Assembly: GCA_001552895.1 (NCBI GenBank)
Contig: KQ959658.1
Span: 1 to 51,436, forward strand
Reading direction: 5' to 3'
Length of the DNA stretch: 51,436 nt
Origin: Tissierellia bacterium KA00581
GTDB lineage: Bacteria; Bacillota; Clostridia; Tissierellales; Peptoniphilaceae
Part shown: piece after piece, positions 27,101 to 37,595 of the stretch
Layout of the letters: every line of letters begins with the position of its first letter
Position numbering within the stretch: position 1 is the stretch's first letter
The notes under the pieces: model-generated
The model's database searches: none
What the model was told of the DNA's origin: nothing
What the model saw: only the letters and a program-made list of their open reading frames with translations
Translations under genes and position numbers: made by a program

Positions 27101-28030
27101 TTAATCTAAGCTTTCAACATATTTGCCAGCATTAACCGCAGCTATTGCTCCGTCATTTACTGCTGTAACAACTTGTCTTAGCTCTTTTACTCTAACATCT
27201 CCTGCAACGAAAACACCATCTACTGATGTTTTCATTTTTTCATCAGCAACGATATATCCTTTTGAAATTTCTAATTTATTTTCAAAAATACTTGTTTCAG
27301 GAAGATATCCTATAAATATAAATACCCCAAAAATCATATCTCCATTTTTTGGAACTATAATTTTTGTTTCTTTTGTTTTGTTGTTAATCAAAGTCATTGA
27401 ATTAAGTAAGCCTTCGCCTTCAAGTTTTTCAACTTCAACGTTCCACATTATACTTAATTTTTCACATTTTAATGCCTTTTCTTCAATTGACTTTGCAACA
27501 GACAATTTATCTTTTCTTACAAGCAAAGTTACTTTTCTAGCAAACTTAGTAAGATACATTGCTTCTTCAACAGCTGCTTCTCCTGCACCAACTACATAGA
27601 CATCTAATCCTTCAAAAAATGGTGCATCGCAAGTTGCACAATAGCAAACTCCCTTGCCTGTAAATTCTTTTTCACCAGGAACATTTAAAAGTCTTGGATT
27701 AGAACCTGTAGCAATGATAACAGATTTAGTTTCATATGTTTGTTTTTTACAAATAATTTTCTTTACTTTAGTAGAAAAATCAACATCTACAACTGTATCA
27801 GTAGTAATATTTGCCCCAAACAACTTAACTTGTTCTACCATTTTTTTAATAAGGTTTGGTCCTGTTAAAGCTTCTCCTGTTCCAGGATAATTAGCAATTT
27901 CATCTGTCTTTGCTATAAGACCACCAGGAACTTGTTTTTCAATTATCAATGTTTTCATACTAGACCTTGCAGCATATAAACCCGCACTAAGTCCAGCAGG
28001 TCCTGCTCCGATAATTATACAATCGTACAT
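27101..28030 (-). CDS. trxB: Thioredoxin reductase-like flavoprotein of the grd cluster
   Basis: A 309-residue FAD enzyme with GAGPAGLSAGLYAAR at the N terminus, redox pair Cys131/Cys134 in YCATCDAPFF and FAD motif GVFVAGDVR near the C terminus. It supplies electrons to glycine reductase through thioredoxin. The second nucleotide-binding motif is GAGEAAVEEA, and the usual HRRxxxR that holds the NADPH 2'-phosphate reads VRKDKLSVA, so the electron donor may not be NADPH. It is the first gene of the operon; no trxA is found in the window. GGAGGT precedes the ATG. Confidence 0.92.
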   Translation of the reverse strand: MYDCIIIGAGPAGLSAGLYAARSSMKTLIIEKQVPGGLIAKTDEIANYPGTGEALTGPNLIKKMVEQVKLFGANITTDTVVDVDFSTKVKKIICKKQTYETKSVIIATGSNPRLLNVPGEKEFTGKGVCYCATCDAPFFEGLDVYVVGAGEAAVEEAMYLTKFARKVTLLVRKDKLSVAKSIEEKALKCEKLSIMWNVEVEKLEGEGLLNSMTLINNKTKETKIIVPKNGDMIFGVFIFIGYLPETSIFENKLEISKGYIVADEKMKTSVDGVFVAGDVRVKELRQVVTAVNDGAIAAVNAGKYVESLD

Positions 28031-28098
28031 AATTTACCTCCAATAAAAATTAGAACAATAAACTAATGACAAATTCCTAAACTGCCAATCCGTTTATT

Positions 28099-28127
28099 AT
28101 TATATATCAAGTTTACCCAATTGTAAA
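28099..28127 (-). promoter_or_regulatory. Promoter of the trxB-grd operon
   Basis: TTTACA (28122-28127), 17 nt, TATAAT (28099-28104) on the minus strand, giving a leader of about 60 nt. The leader is too short for a tandem glycine riboswitch, and I saw none. Confidence 0.78.
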
Positions 28128-28198
28128 TAGATTTTTTTACTTTTCTTAATAAAACTTTTTTATATATTATAAAACTTGTTAATTAAAATTGCAAAGTT

Positions 28199-29800
28199 TT
28201 ATAGTTCTTTACCTAAAACATAATCTGCAATATTTAAACTATGGTCAGAAATTCTTTCAAAATTAGATATTATATCTAAAAATTTAACGCCCGAATTTAT
28301 TTCACATATTCCTTTGTTTATCCTATCCATATGATTTTTCCTGTATTGTTCTTCTAAATCATCAACTTCATCTTCTATCGGAATACAAGTTTTTGCAAGT
28401 TCAAGATTATTATCTTTATATGCATTTGTACTATTTGTAACAGTTTCTAAAACGCAGTTTGAAATTTTTTCATATTCATCATAGGCGGTTTTACTAAATA
28501 CAGAATCTTCATTTTTAATTTCTTCTATTAATTCTATTATATTTTCGCAGTGGTCTCCTATTCTTTCATAGTCGTTTATTGCATACATCATTACAAACAC
28601 CTTATGTTTTTCTTCGTCCGATAAATTTTTATCAGATAATAAAACTAAATAGTCAATTATTTCTTTTTCTAAATCATTTATTAACTTTTCTCTTTCAAAA
28701 ACAAATGATATGCTTTTGTTATCTCTTGTTCTAAATGCTTCTATTGTTGTTTTAAGTGATTGTATAACAACATTTCCCATTCTTACAACTTCATTATGAG
28801 CTTGTAAAATTGCAATGGATGGGGTTTGTAGCATTCTTTTATCAAGATATACACTATGTTTTGTTATTTCATCTTCTCCTTTTATAACTTTTTGTGAAAG
28901 TTTTACTAAAATATTAGCAAATGGAAGTTGAATTACTACATTTACAAGATTAAATAGTGTATGTGCATTTGCTATTTGTCTTTGTACGTTACCTGGCGAG
29001 ATATATTCAACTAATTTTTCAATAGGCCATCTAAGTATTGTCATAAATATAATTGTTCCTATTAGATTAAATAACAAATGTATAAATGCAGCTCTTTTTG
29101 CGTTTTTACTAGCTCCAATACTAGAGAGCATCGCTGTTGTTGTTGTACCTATATTATCTCCAAATAATATTCCAAAGGCTTGATTTATATTTATTGCTCC
29201 TTGCATTGCTAAGACTTCTAGTATTCCTATTGATGCAGAAGAGGACTGAACGATGGTTGTAAGAAAAAATCCTACTATAACTCCAATAAATGGATTGTTT
29301 AGATTTATAATTATATCTTTAAACCATTTTTCTTTTGATAGTGGGCTAAGACCTGCACTCATTGTAGAAATTCCTAAAAATAAAAGTCCAAATCCTATAA
29401 ATATTTCTGCTACATTTTTTCTTTTTTCGTTTTTTGCTTTAAGCCAAATTATAACACCAATTGCTATAACAATTGGAGCATAATTAGAAATTTTAAATGC
29501 GATAAGTTGTGCTGTAATTGTTGTTCCTATATTTGCTCCTAGAATAATTCCAACAGATTGAGTTAAGGTCATTATTCCGGCATTTACAAATCCTATTACC
29601 ATTACAGTTGTTGCAGAACTCGATTGAATAATCATAGTAACGAATATTCCGACTAGTACGGCATAAATTCTATTTTTAGTTATAACGGCAATAATTGATT
29701 TTAATTTTTCTCCACAAGATTTTTGAAGACCTGATCCCATTAAATTCATTCCATAAATAAATAATGCAAGTCCTCCCAATACTGATATAAAGATATTCAT
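28199..29800 (-). CDS. Na+/phosphate cotransporter with PhoU-like C-terminal domain
   Basis: A 533-residue NptA/PNaS-family protein. Two inverted repeats carry the QSSSA signatures (IIQSSSATTVMVIGF near 58-72 and IVQSSSASIGILE near 184) and GANIGTT/GDNIGTT motifs; about nine membrane helices occupy residues 1-305. Residues 330-530 are helical and PhoU-like (two three-helix units, with NDYERIGDHCENI and NFERISDHSLNIA), probably regulating transport by phosphate status. GGAGGT precedes the ATG. Monocistronic, between the grd promoter and eno. Confidence 0.93.
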   Translation of the reverse strand: MNIFISVLGGLALFIYGMNLMGSGLQKSCGEKLKSIIAVITKNRIYAVLVGIFVTMIIQSSSATTVMVIGFVNAGIMTLTQSVGIILGANIGTTITAQLIAFKISNYAPIVIAIGVIIWLKAKNEKRKNVAEIFIGFGLLFLGISTMSAGLSPLSKEKWFKDIIINLNNPFIGVIVGFFLTTIVQSSSASIGILEVLAMQGAININQAFGILFGDNIGTTTTAMLSSIGASKNAKRAAFIHLLFNLIGTIIFMTILRWPIEKLVEYISPGNVQRQIANAHTLFNLVNVVIQLPFANILVKLSQKVIKGEDEITKHSVYLDKRMLQTPSIAILQAHNEVVRMGNVVIQSLKTTIEAFRTRDNKSISFVFEREKLINDLEKEIIDYLVLLSDKNLSDEEKHKVFVMMYAINDYERIGDHCENIIELIEEIKNEDSVFSKTAYDEYEKISNCVLETVTNSTNAYKDNNLELAKTCIPIEDEVDDLEEQYRKNHMDRINKGICEINSGVKFLDIISNFERISDHSLNIADYVLGKEL

Positions 29801-29821
29801 AATACCTCCGTTTTTACATTT

Positions 29822-29898
29822 TATAAGCTCTCATATAATTACACGGTAAATATATTATAATGTATTAAATATTTTCGTAATTAATTTGAGAGCTTATA
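29822..29898. repeat. Long inverted repeat between eno and the Na/Pi gene
   Basis: A 12-bp perfect inverted repeat (29822-29833 with 29887-29898) encloses a 7-bp inner one, TAATTAC/GTAATTA (29836-29842 with 29877-29883). The inner segment contains a minus-strand TATAAT, a possible -10 for the Na/Pi cotransporter. No T run follows, so it is not a standard terminator for eno, although it may act as a 3' end. Confidence 0.6.
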
Positions 29899-29919
29899 GT
29901 TTTATCAACTTATATCAAA

Positions 29920-31969
<2,050 letters not shown>

Positions 31970-31979
31970 ATATCCTCCA

Positions 31980-33176
31980 CTACTTATTACTTATAGCTTC
32001 AATAGCCGGTAATACTTTTCCTTCTAAAAATTCTAACGATGCTCCTCCTCCTGTTGATATATGAGTAATTTTATCTTTATATCCAGATTTTTCGATTGCA
32101 CTTGCACTATCTCCACCGCCTACTATTGTTGTGGCTGAAGTTTCAGCTAAAGCCTTAGCAATTTCAAAAGTTCCTTTAGAAAAATTTGACATCTCAAAAA
32201 CACCCATAGGTCCATTCCAAACAACAGTATTTGCATCTTTTATTTTCTTAGAAAATAATTCTACAGTTTTATTTCCTATATCAAGTCCTATATAATCATC
32301 TTTCATTTTATCAACATCAACTGTAAAAAATTTACTATCATTTGAAAATTCTTTAGATACAACTACATCAACAGGTAAAATAATTTTTACATTATTTTTC
32401 TTTGCGTTTTCTAAAATTTTTAAAGAAATATCTAGCTTATCTTCTTCTACTAAACTTTTACCAACATTTTTTCCTTGAGCTTTTAAAAATGTAAAAGCCA
32501 TAGCTCCACCAATTAATATACTATCAACTTTCTTTATTAAATTTTCTATTACCATTATCTTATCTGATACTTTTGCTCCACCTAATATTGCAACAAAAGG
32601 TCTTTTAGGATTAGCTAGAGCATTTGACATTATATCAACTTCTTTTTCAACTAAAAATCCTAATGCAGAAGGTAAATACTTACATATACCTACATTTGAA
32701 CAATGTGCTCTATGGCTTGTTCCAAAGGCATCATTTACATAAAGTTCTCCTAAAGATGCAAGTTCTTTAGAAAATTCATCAATGTTTTTTGTTTCTTCTT
32801 TTCTAAATCTTGTATTTTCTAATAAGGCTATTTGTCCATCTTTTAGATTTTCAATTTCTTTTTTTACATTTTCATCAACTACAGTATTACTTTTTATAAA
32901 TTTAACTTCTTTTTTTATTAAATTAGACAACTCTTTACTAATTGGTTCTAAAGAAAATTCTTTTTTTGCTTCTCCCTTAGGTCTACCTAAATGAGAAAGC
33001 AAAATAACTTTAGCTTTATTTTCTATTAGGTATTTAATAGTTGGAATTGCTGCAACTATTCTTTTATTATCAAGTATTTTACCTATTTCAGTTTTTGACA
33101 TAGGCACATTAAAATCTACTCTAACCAAAACTTTTTTAGATTTTACATCTAAATCTGTAACTACTTTTTTATTCAT
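31980..33176 (-). CDS. pgk: Phosphoglycerate kinase
   Basis: A 398-residue monomer forming ATP from 1,3-bisphosphoglycerate. Signatures: VLVRVDFNVPM at 20-30, LLSHLGRPKG, NDAFGTSHRAHCS, AILGGAKVSDKI, nucleotide-binding NGPMGVFE and the C-terminal hinge IVGGGDSASAIEKSG with HISTGGGASLEFLEGK. AAGGAG precedes the ATG. An imperfect hairpin separates it from gap. Confidence 0.98.
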   Translation of the reverse strand: MNKKVVTDLDVKSKKVLVRVDFNVPMSKTEIGKILDNKRIVAAIPTIKYLIENKAKVILLSHLGRPKGEAKKEFSLEPISKELSNLIKKEVKFIKSNTVVDENVKKEIENLKDGQIALLENTRFRKEETKNIDEFSKELASLGELYVNDAFGTSHRAHCSNVGICKYLPSALGFLVEKEVDIMSNALANPKRPFVAILGGAKVSDKIMVIENLIKKVDSILIGGAMAFTFLKAQGKNVGKSLVEEDKLDISLKILENAKKNNVKIILPVDVVVSKEFSNDSKFFTVDVDKMKDDYIGLDIGNKTVELFSKKIKDANTVVWNGPMGVFEMSNFSKGTFEIAKALAETSATTIVGGGDSASAIEKSGYKDKITHISTGGGASLEFLEGKVLPAIEAISNK

Positions 33177-33197
33177 AAAATACTCCTTACATTAAAC

Positions 33198-33226
33198 AAG
33201 GTGAAAAAATAAAATCTTTCCACCTT
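33198..33226 (-). other. Intercistronic hairpin between gap and pgk
   Basis: An AAGGTG/CACCTT stem extended by wobble pairs to about 12 bp lies in the 64-nt gap. No T run follows it on the minus strand. It probably protects the 3' end of gap mRNA or marks a processing site. Confidence 0.5.
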
Positions 33227-33240
33227 ATAAAACTTTTATA

Positions 33241-34254
<1,014 letters not shown>

Positions 34255-34261
34255 TTAAATT

Positions 34262-34286
34262 TATTATAAAAGCTTTAAGCTTATAA
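34262..34286 (-). other. Hairpin at the cggR-gap junction
   Basis: An imperfect stem built on AAGCTT, with a two-base bulge, spans the cggR stop codon. In Bacillus subtilis the cggR-gapA mRNA is cut near this point to stabilise gapA; a similar role here is inference. Confidence 0.4.
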
Positions 34287-35297
34287 TATACTTAAAATTT
34301 TTTTAGCTGTAATTTCATCTGTAATTAAAGTCATATCTTTTCTTATCCTACAAATTGAAATTATAGCTTTTTCTTTATCATCAAAACCTGCGACAGCTAT
34401 GACCTCATTTATTTTTAAATATTTTTTTATATCAAGTCCTATGGTGTTAGAACTATAAACTATATTTCCATTTATATCAAAATAATTTCCAAAAGCTTCA
34501 GAAACTGCTTGTTTTTCATTTAACATATTTATTTCTTCTATAGATAAAGACCTTCTATTTGCCATAATATCAGCTCTTCCAATTCCAAAAACAAATATAT
34601 CAATTCTATCAAGATAACTAAGAAGTGTACTGACCTCTTTAAGAGATTTAAGTTTATCAAAAGTAATTTCATCAATATAATCTGGTAAAAAACTTCCAAA
34701 AAATGATGCGTTAAGTTTTTTAGAAAGATCATTTGCAACAACATTTGACTGATACTCTAGTCCATTTCCGATACTTCCTCGAGCTGGTATTACTGATAAA
34801 TTTTTAAAAGATTTTTTTACATCTAAATTATCTACAAAAGTCCTAAGAGTAGTACCTCCAGAAATAGCTATAACTGCATTGTCAAAAATTTTTTTTAAAA
34901 AAAATTCTGATGCTGTTTTGGCAAGACTCTTTTTTCCTAAAACTACATCATCATATGATTGACATATAATAACTTTTTTTATTTTTAATTTTTTTTCAAG
35001 TTCTTTTTCTATTTGTTCATTTTGATTTAATTTATTAATCAATTCTCTAAGATTATCTAACATATTAATTCCTAAATCTGTTATTATAGCTCCAGATTTT
35101 ATAGTTTCAATAAATCCTAATTCTAATAAAGTATCCATCTCATTTCTTATATATCTTTCAGAAATATTAAAATAATTAGAAATATTTCTTCTTCCGATAG
35201 GATAATTTATAGAAATATAATCTAAAATTTTATATCTAAAAACTAACTTATCAACAAACTCAGGAATAAAGCTTTTTATATCATCAATATATTCCAT
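34281..35297 (-). CDS. cggR: Central glycolytic genes regulator CggR (SorC family)
   Basis: A 338-residue repressor. The N-terminal winged-helix DNA-binding region (about 15-75, IGRRNISNYFNISERYIRNEM) is followed by a SorC sugar-binding domain with AISGGTTLRTFVDNL, VIPARGSIGNGLEYQSN and FGIGRADIMANRRSL, which binds a phosphosugar (fructose 1,6-bisphosphate in B. subtilis). It sits first in the glycolytic operon and should repress it when the sugar supply is low. The ATG at 35297 lacks a good SD sequence; the region just upstream is taken by the probable operator. Confidence 0.94.
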   Translation of the reverse strand: MEYIDDIKSFIPEFVDKLVFRYKILDYISINYPIGRRNISNYFNISERYIRNEMDTLLELGFIETIKSGAIITDLGINMLDNLRELINKLNQNEQIEKELEKKLKIKKVIICQSYDDVVLGKKSLAKTASEFFLKKIFDNAVIAISGGTTLRTFVDNLDVKKSFKNLSVIPARGSIGNGLEYQSNVVANDLSKKLNASFFGSFLPDYIDEITFDKLKSLKEVSTLLSYLDRIDIFVFGIGRADIMANRRSLSIEEINMLNEKQAVSEAFGNYFDINGNIVYSSNTIGLDIKKYLKINEVIAVAGFDDKEKAIISICRIRKDMTLITDEITAKKILSIL

Positions 35298-35300
35298 TTT

Positions 35301-35324
35301 TGTCCCGCCATATTTTTTTGTCCC
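35301..35324 (-). promoter_or_regulatory. Probable CggR operator (GGGACA direct repeats)
   Basis: GGGACA occurs at 35319-35324 and again at 35301-35306, 18 nt apart in the same orientation, with GCGGGACA in the second copy. B. subtilis CggR binds direct repeats of CGGGAC placed, as here, between the transcription start and the cggR ATG. Confidence 0.72.
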
Positions 35325-35363
35325 TATATTAATTAAAATACTAAAATTACAATATCTAAATAA

Positions 35364-35392
35364 ATTATAACTTAATTAAGAAAAAAAAGCAA
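35364..35392 (-). promoter_or_regulatory. Promoter of the cggR-gap-pgk-tpiA-eno operon
   Basis: TTGCTT (35387-35392), 17 nt, TATAAT (35364-35369) on the minus strand. The predicted start near 35357 leaves a leader of about 60 nt that contains the operator. Confidence 0.75.
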
Positions 35393-35489
35393 TAGATTTT
35401 TATAATTTTTAAAAAATGTATGTAATTTTTAAATAGTATTTCATTTATTAAAAAATAAATTTTATGATATAATAATTAAAGAGGTTAAT

Positions 35490-36395
35490 ATGGAAAAAGT
35501 TATAAATATAGAAAAAATAAATTCAAAATTAAATGACTATACTCTGTTTGATATAGAAACAACAGGATTAAGTAGAACTAAAGATTTTATGTATATGTTT
35601 GGAATTTGCGAAAAAAAATATAATAAATTAATTTTTACTCAGTACTATATAGAAGATGAAAATGAAGAAAAAAAATTAATTTTAAAAATAAATAATTTAC
35701 TTAAAGAAAAAGAAATAATTTCTTACAATGGAGATAGATTTGATTTCCCTTTTATAAGAAAAAAAGCTAATAAGTATAATATTTCTCTTTGCGATTTTAA
35801 AAATATTGATATATATAGGGAATTTCAAAAATTAAATTTCTTTTTAAACGAAAAAAGTTTAAAAGCAATAAATTTAGGAAAAAGATTAGGACTTGATGTG
35901 CATGATTATGTAAATCAAAATGAAATGCCAAAAGTTTTTAAAATGTATCAAAAAATAAAAGATAAAGAAATTTTATCAAAGCTTATTTATCACAATTATA
36001 TAGATTTAAAAGTTTTAAGTAATATTTATGAATATAAAACAAGTATATTAGATAATATCTTGACTATAAAAAATAAAAAATTTATAGGAAAAATAAAAAA
36101 TATATATATTCAAAAAAATTATTTAATAATAAAACTTTCTAATTTAAAAAATAAAAGTCTAAATTTTAATGATTTTAATTACAGCATAGAAGCAAATAAT
36201 GATGAAATAAAAATAAAACTTGAACTTAAAAGTGTATTTTTAAAAAATAACGAAAATATAAAATTATTTAAATTTTCAAAATATAAAAATAAAATTTTTA
36301 AAGATTCAAGTATTTTTAAAGAAAATTATATTTTAATCTGTAAAAATAATATTTTAATAAAAGAAAATTTATTACTATTAGCTACTTTGCTATAA
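35490..36395 (+). CDS. RNase H-fold 3'-5' exonuclease-like protein (YprB family)
   Basis: A 301-residue protein whose first 190 residues form a DEDD-type exonuclease domain: FDIETTGL (Asp20, Glu22 region), SYNGDRFDFPFI for the second acidic motif, and HNYIDLKVL for the last. Relatives carry the RNase_H_2/YprB label. The remaining 110 residues are Lys/Asn-rich and unrecognised. AGAGG lies about 6 nt before the ATG, and TATAAT at 35468-35473 is a likely -10 without a good -35. It is divergent from cggR. Substrate unknown. Confidence 0.85.
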   Translation: MEKVINIEKINSKLNDYTLFDIETTGLSRTKDFMYMFGICEKKYNKLIFTQYYIEDENEEKKLILKINNLLKEKEIISYNGDRFDFPFIRKKANKYNISLCDFKNIDIYREFQKLNFFLNEKSLKAINLGKRLGLDVHDYVNQNEMPKVFKMYQKIKDKEILSKLIYHNYIDLKVLSNIYEYKTSILDNILTIKNKKFIGKIKNIYIQKNYLIIKLSNLKNKSLNFNDFNYSIEANNDEIKIKLELKSVFLKNNENIKLFKFSKYKNKIFKDSSIFKENYILICKNNILIKENLLLLATLL

Positions 36396-36488
36396 AAATT
36401 TTTAAACGTTTTCAAAAAAGAACTATTTTTTTTATATATTTATTTGTTTTTCAATGTTTTTAAAGTTTTAATAATTTCAAAAAAACAC

Positions 36489-36517
36489 TTGTATTAATTT
36501 TCTTAACGTGTTATAAT
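36489..36517 (+). promoter_or_regulatory. Promoter of the small P-loop protein gene
   Basis: TTGTAT (36489-36494), 17 nt, TATAAT (36512-36517), with the AAGGGGTGG ribosome site and ATG following about 30 nt later. Confidence 0.78.
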
Positions 36518-36549
36518 TATAAAAAAATAAATATAAGGGGTGGTTCTCA

Positions 36550-36975
36550 ATGTTAAATTTTATAGTAGGTCCATCAGGATCTGGAAAAACTAAATGGTTA
36601 ATTGATGAAGCTAATAAAGACAAAAAAAGCGGAAATGGAAATATAGTTTTCATCGATTGTGATGATTCACATATTTTTAGTTTAGATCACGATGTTAGAT
36701 TGGTAAATGCTAAAGATTATGGTATTACTTCTTTAGATAAATTGTTTGGATTTATCTTTGGTATTGTTTCGATGGATTATGATGTTGAAAAAATTTATAT
36801 TGATGGAATTTATTCAGTAATTGAAATAAACTGTGATATGCTTTGTAAGTTTAAAGACGATGTTGATGCTTATTGTAAAAAACATAATTTAAAAGTTTTT
36901 ATGGGAATTGATATTCCAAGAGAAAAACTTTGTAAACATGCGATAGAAAGTTCTATAGAATTAAAAGTAGAATAA
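36550..36975 (+). CDS. Small P-loop NTPase of unknown function
   Basis: A 141-residue protein beginning with a textbook Walker A motif, FIVGPSGSGKTKWLIDEA (residues 4-21), and a Walker B-like strand IYIDGIYSV near 82. It ends after about 140 residues, shorter than most P-loop families, and lacks the further motifs of kinases or helicases. The N terminus resembles that of AddB-type and related clostridial small ATP-binding proteins. It has its own promoter and terminator. I do not recognise a function; nucleotide binding is likely. Confidence 0.82.
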   Translation: MLNFIVGPSGSGKTKWLIDEANKDKKSGNGNIVFIDCDDSHIFSLDHDVRLVNAKDYGITSLDKLFGFIFGIVSMDYDVEKIYIDGIYSVIEINCDMLCKFKDDVDAYCKKHNLKVFMGIDIPREKLCKHAIESSIELKVE

Positions 36976-36979
36976 ATTT

Positions 36980-37006
36980 AAAAAGCATCTGTATGATGCT
37001 TTTTTT
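36980..37006 (+). terminator. Terminator of the P-loop protein gene
   Basis: A 10-bp stem (AAAAAGCATC/GATGCTTTTT, 36980-36989 with 36995-37004) with a 5-nt loop and a T run to 37006. The next gene begins 7 nt later. Confidence 0.9.
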
Positions 37007-37012
37007 ACGCTT

Positions 37013-37558
37013 ATGAATATTCCAAAATTTCAACTTAAGTTATTTTTAGAAAAAAGAAATGAACTTATAAAAAAGCTATCTTCAAGAGAAATTGATAAAA
37101 TTTCATTTTTAGAACAAAATTATAATCTTATAAAAAACTTAAATATGAAACCACTTTTAGATATATCAACCATAGAAGAGGGAATGTATAATTATCAATA
37201 TTATAACATTCTAGCAAAGTATTACAGACAAAGAGCCTCTTCTTATTCAAGTAATAAAAAAAAGCAAAAAAAATATAATGAAAATATGAATAAATCAAAA
37301 AATTATTATATGCAAAAAGATAAACAACTTTTAAAGATGCTAAAACTTGTAAATTCTTCTCAAATAGAGAGCTATTTTGTTAAAATGCATTCAAAAAAGC
37401 TTAATAATAATTTGTTTGAAATAGTTTTAAAAAATATTGATTTTGCAATATTTCATTCAATGAATATAGAAATTTTAAATTTGCTTAAAGAAAAAAATGT
37501 GTTTTTAGATATAATGAAAGAATCAAAAATTGATGAATATGTAAATACAAATATATAA
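37013..37558 (+). CDS. Uncharacterised helical protein
   Basis: A 181-residue, Lys/Asn-rich, probably all-helical cytoplasmic protein without signal peptide or membrane segment. Conserved-looking blocks are FLEKRNELIKKLSS, FLEQNYNLIKNLNMKP and EEGMYNYQYYNILAKYYR. It resembles a small clostridial family of unknown function (possibly DUF6648; not certain). The ATG follows a terminator by 7 nt and has no SD sequence, so the start, or the way it is translated, is unusual. It is convergent with rsmB. Confidence 0.7.
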   Translation: MNIPKFQLKLFLEKRNELIKKLSSREIDKISFLEQNYNLIKNLNMKPLLDISTIEEGMYNYQYYNILAKYYRQRASSYSSNKKKQKKYNENMNKSKNYYMQKDKQLLKMLKLVNSSQIESYFVKMHSKKLNNNLFEIVLKNIDFAIFHSMNIEILNLLKEKNVFLDIMKESKIDEYVNTNI

Positions 37559-37595
37559 AAAGGTAATAGTTTTTTAATTTAACTACTACCTTTTT
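37557..37595. terminator. Bidirectional terminator between convergent genes
   Basis: Arms 37557-37571 and 37581-37595 pair over 15 bp, with one A-C mismatch in plus-strand RNA that becomes G-U in minus-strand RNA. A and T runs flank it on both sides. It overlaps the rsmB stop codon. Confidence 0.82.

Noticed and set aside
28031-28198. Glycine riboswitch upstream of the grd operon
   Set aside because: The predicted leader is only about 60 nt, and I could not find the conserved core of a tandem glycine aptamer.
28140-28202. Terminator after the Na/Pi cotransporter gene (ATAAAACTTT/AAAGTTTTAT)
   Set aside because: The arms pair, but the loop exceeds 30 nt, one arm overlaps the stop codon and no T run follows on the minus strand.
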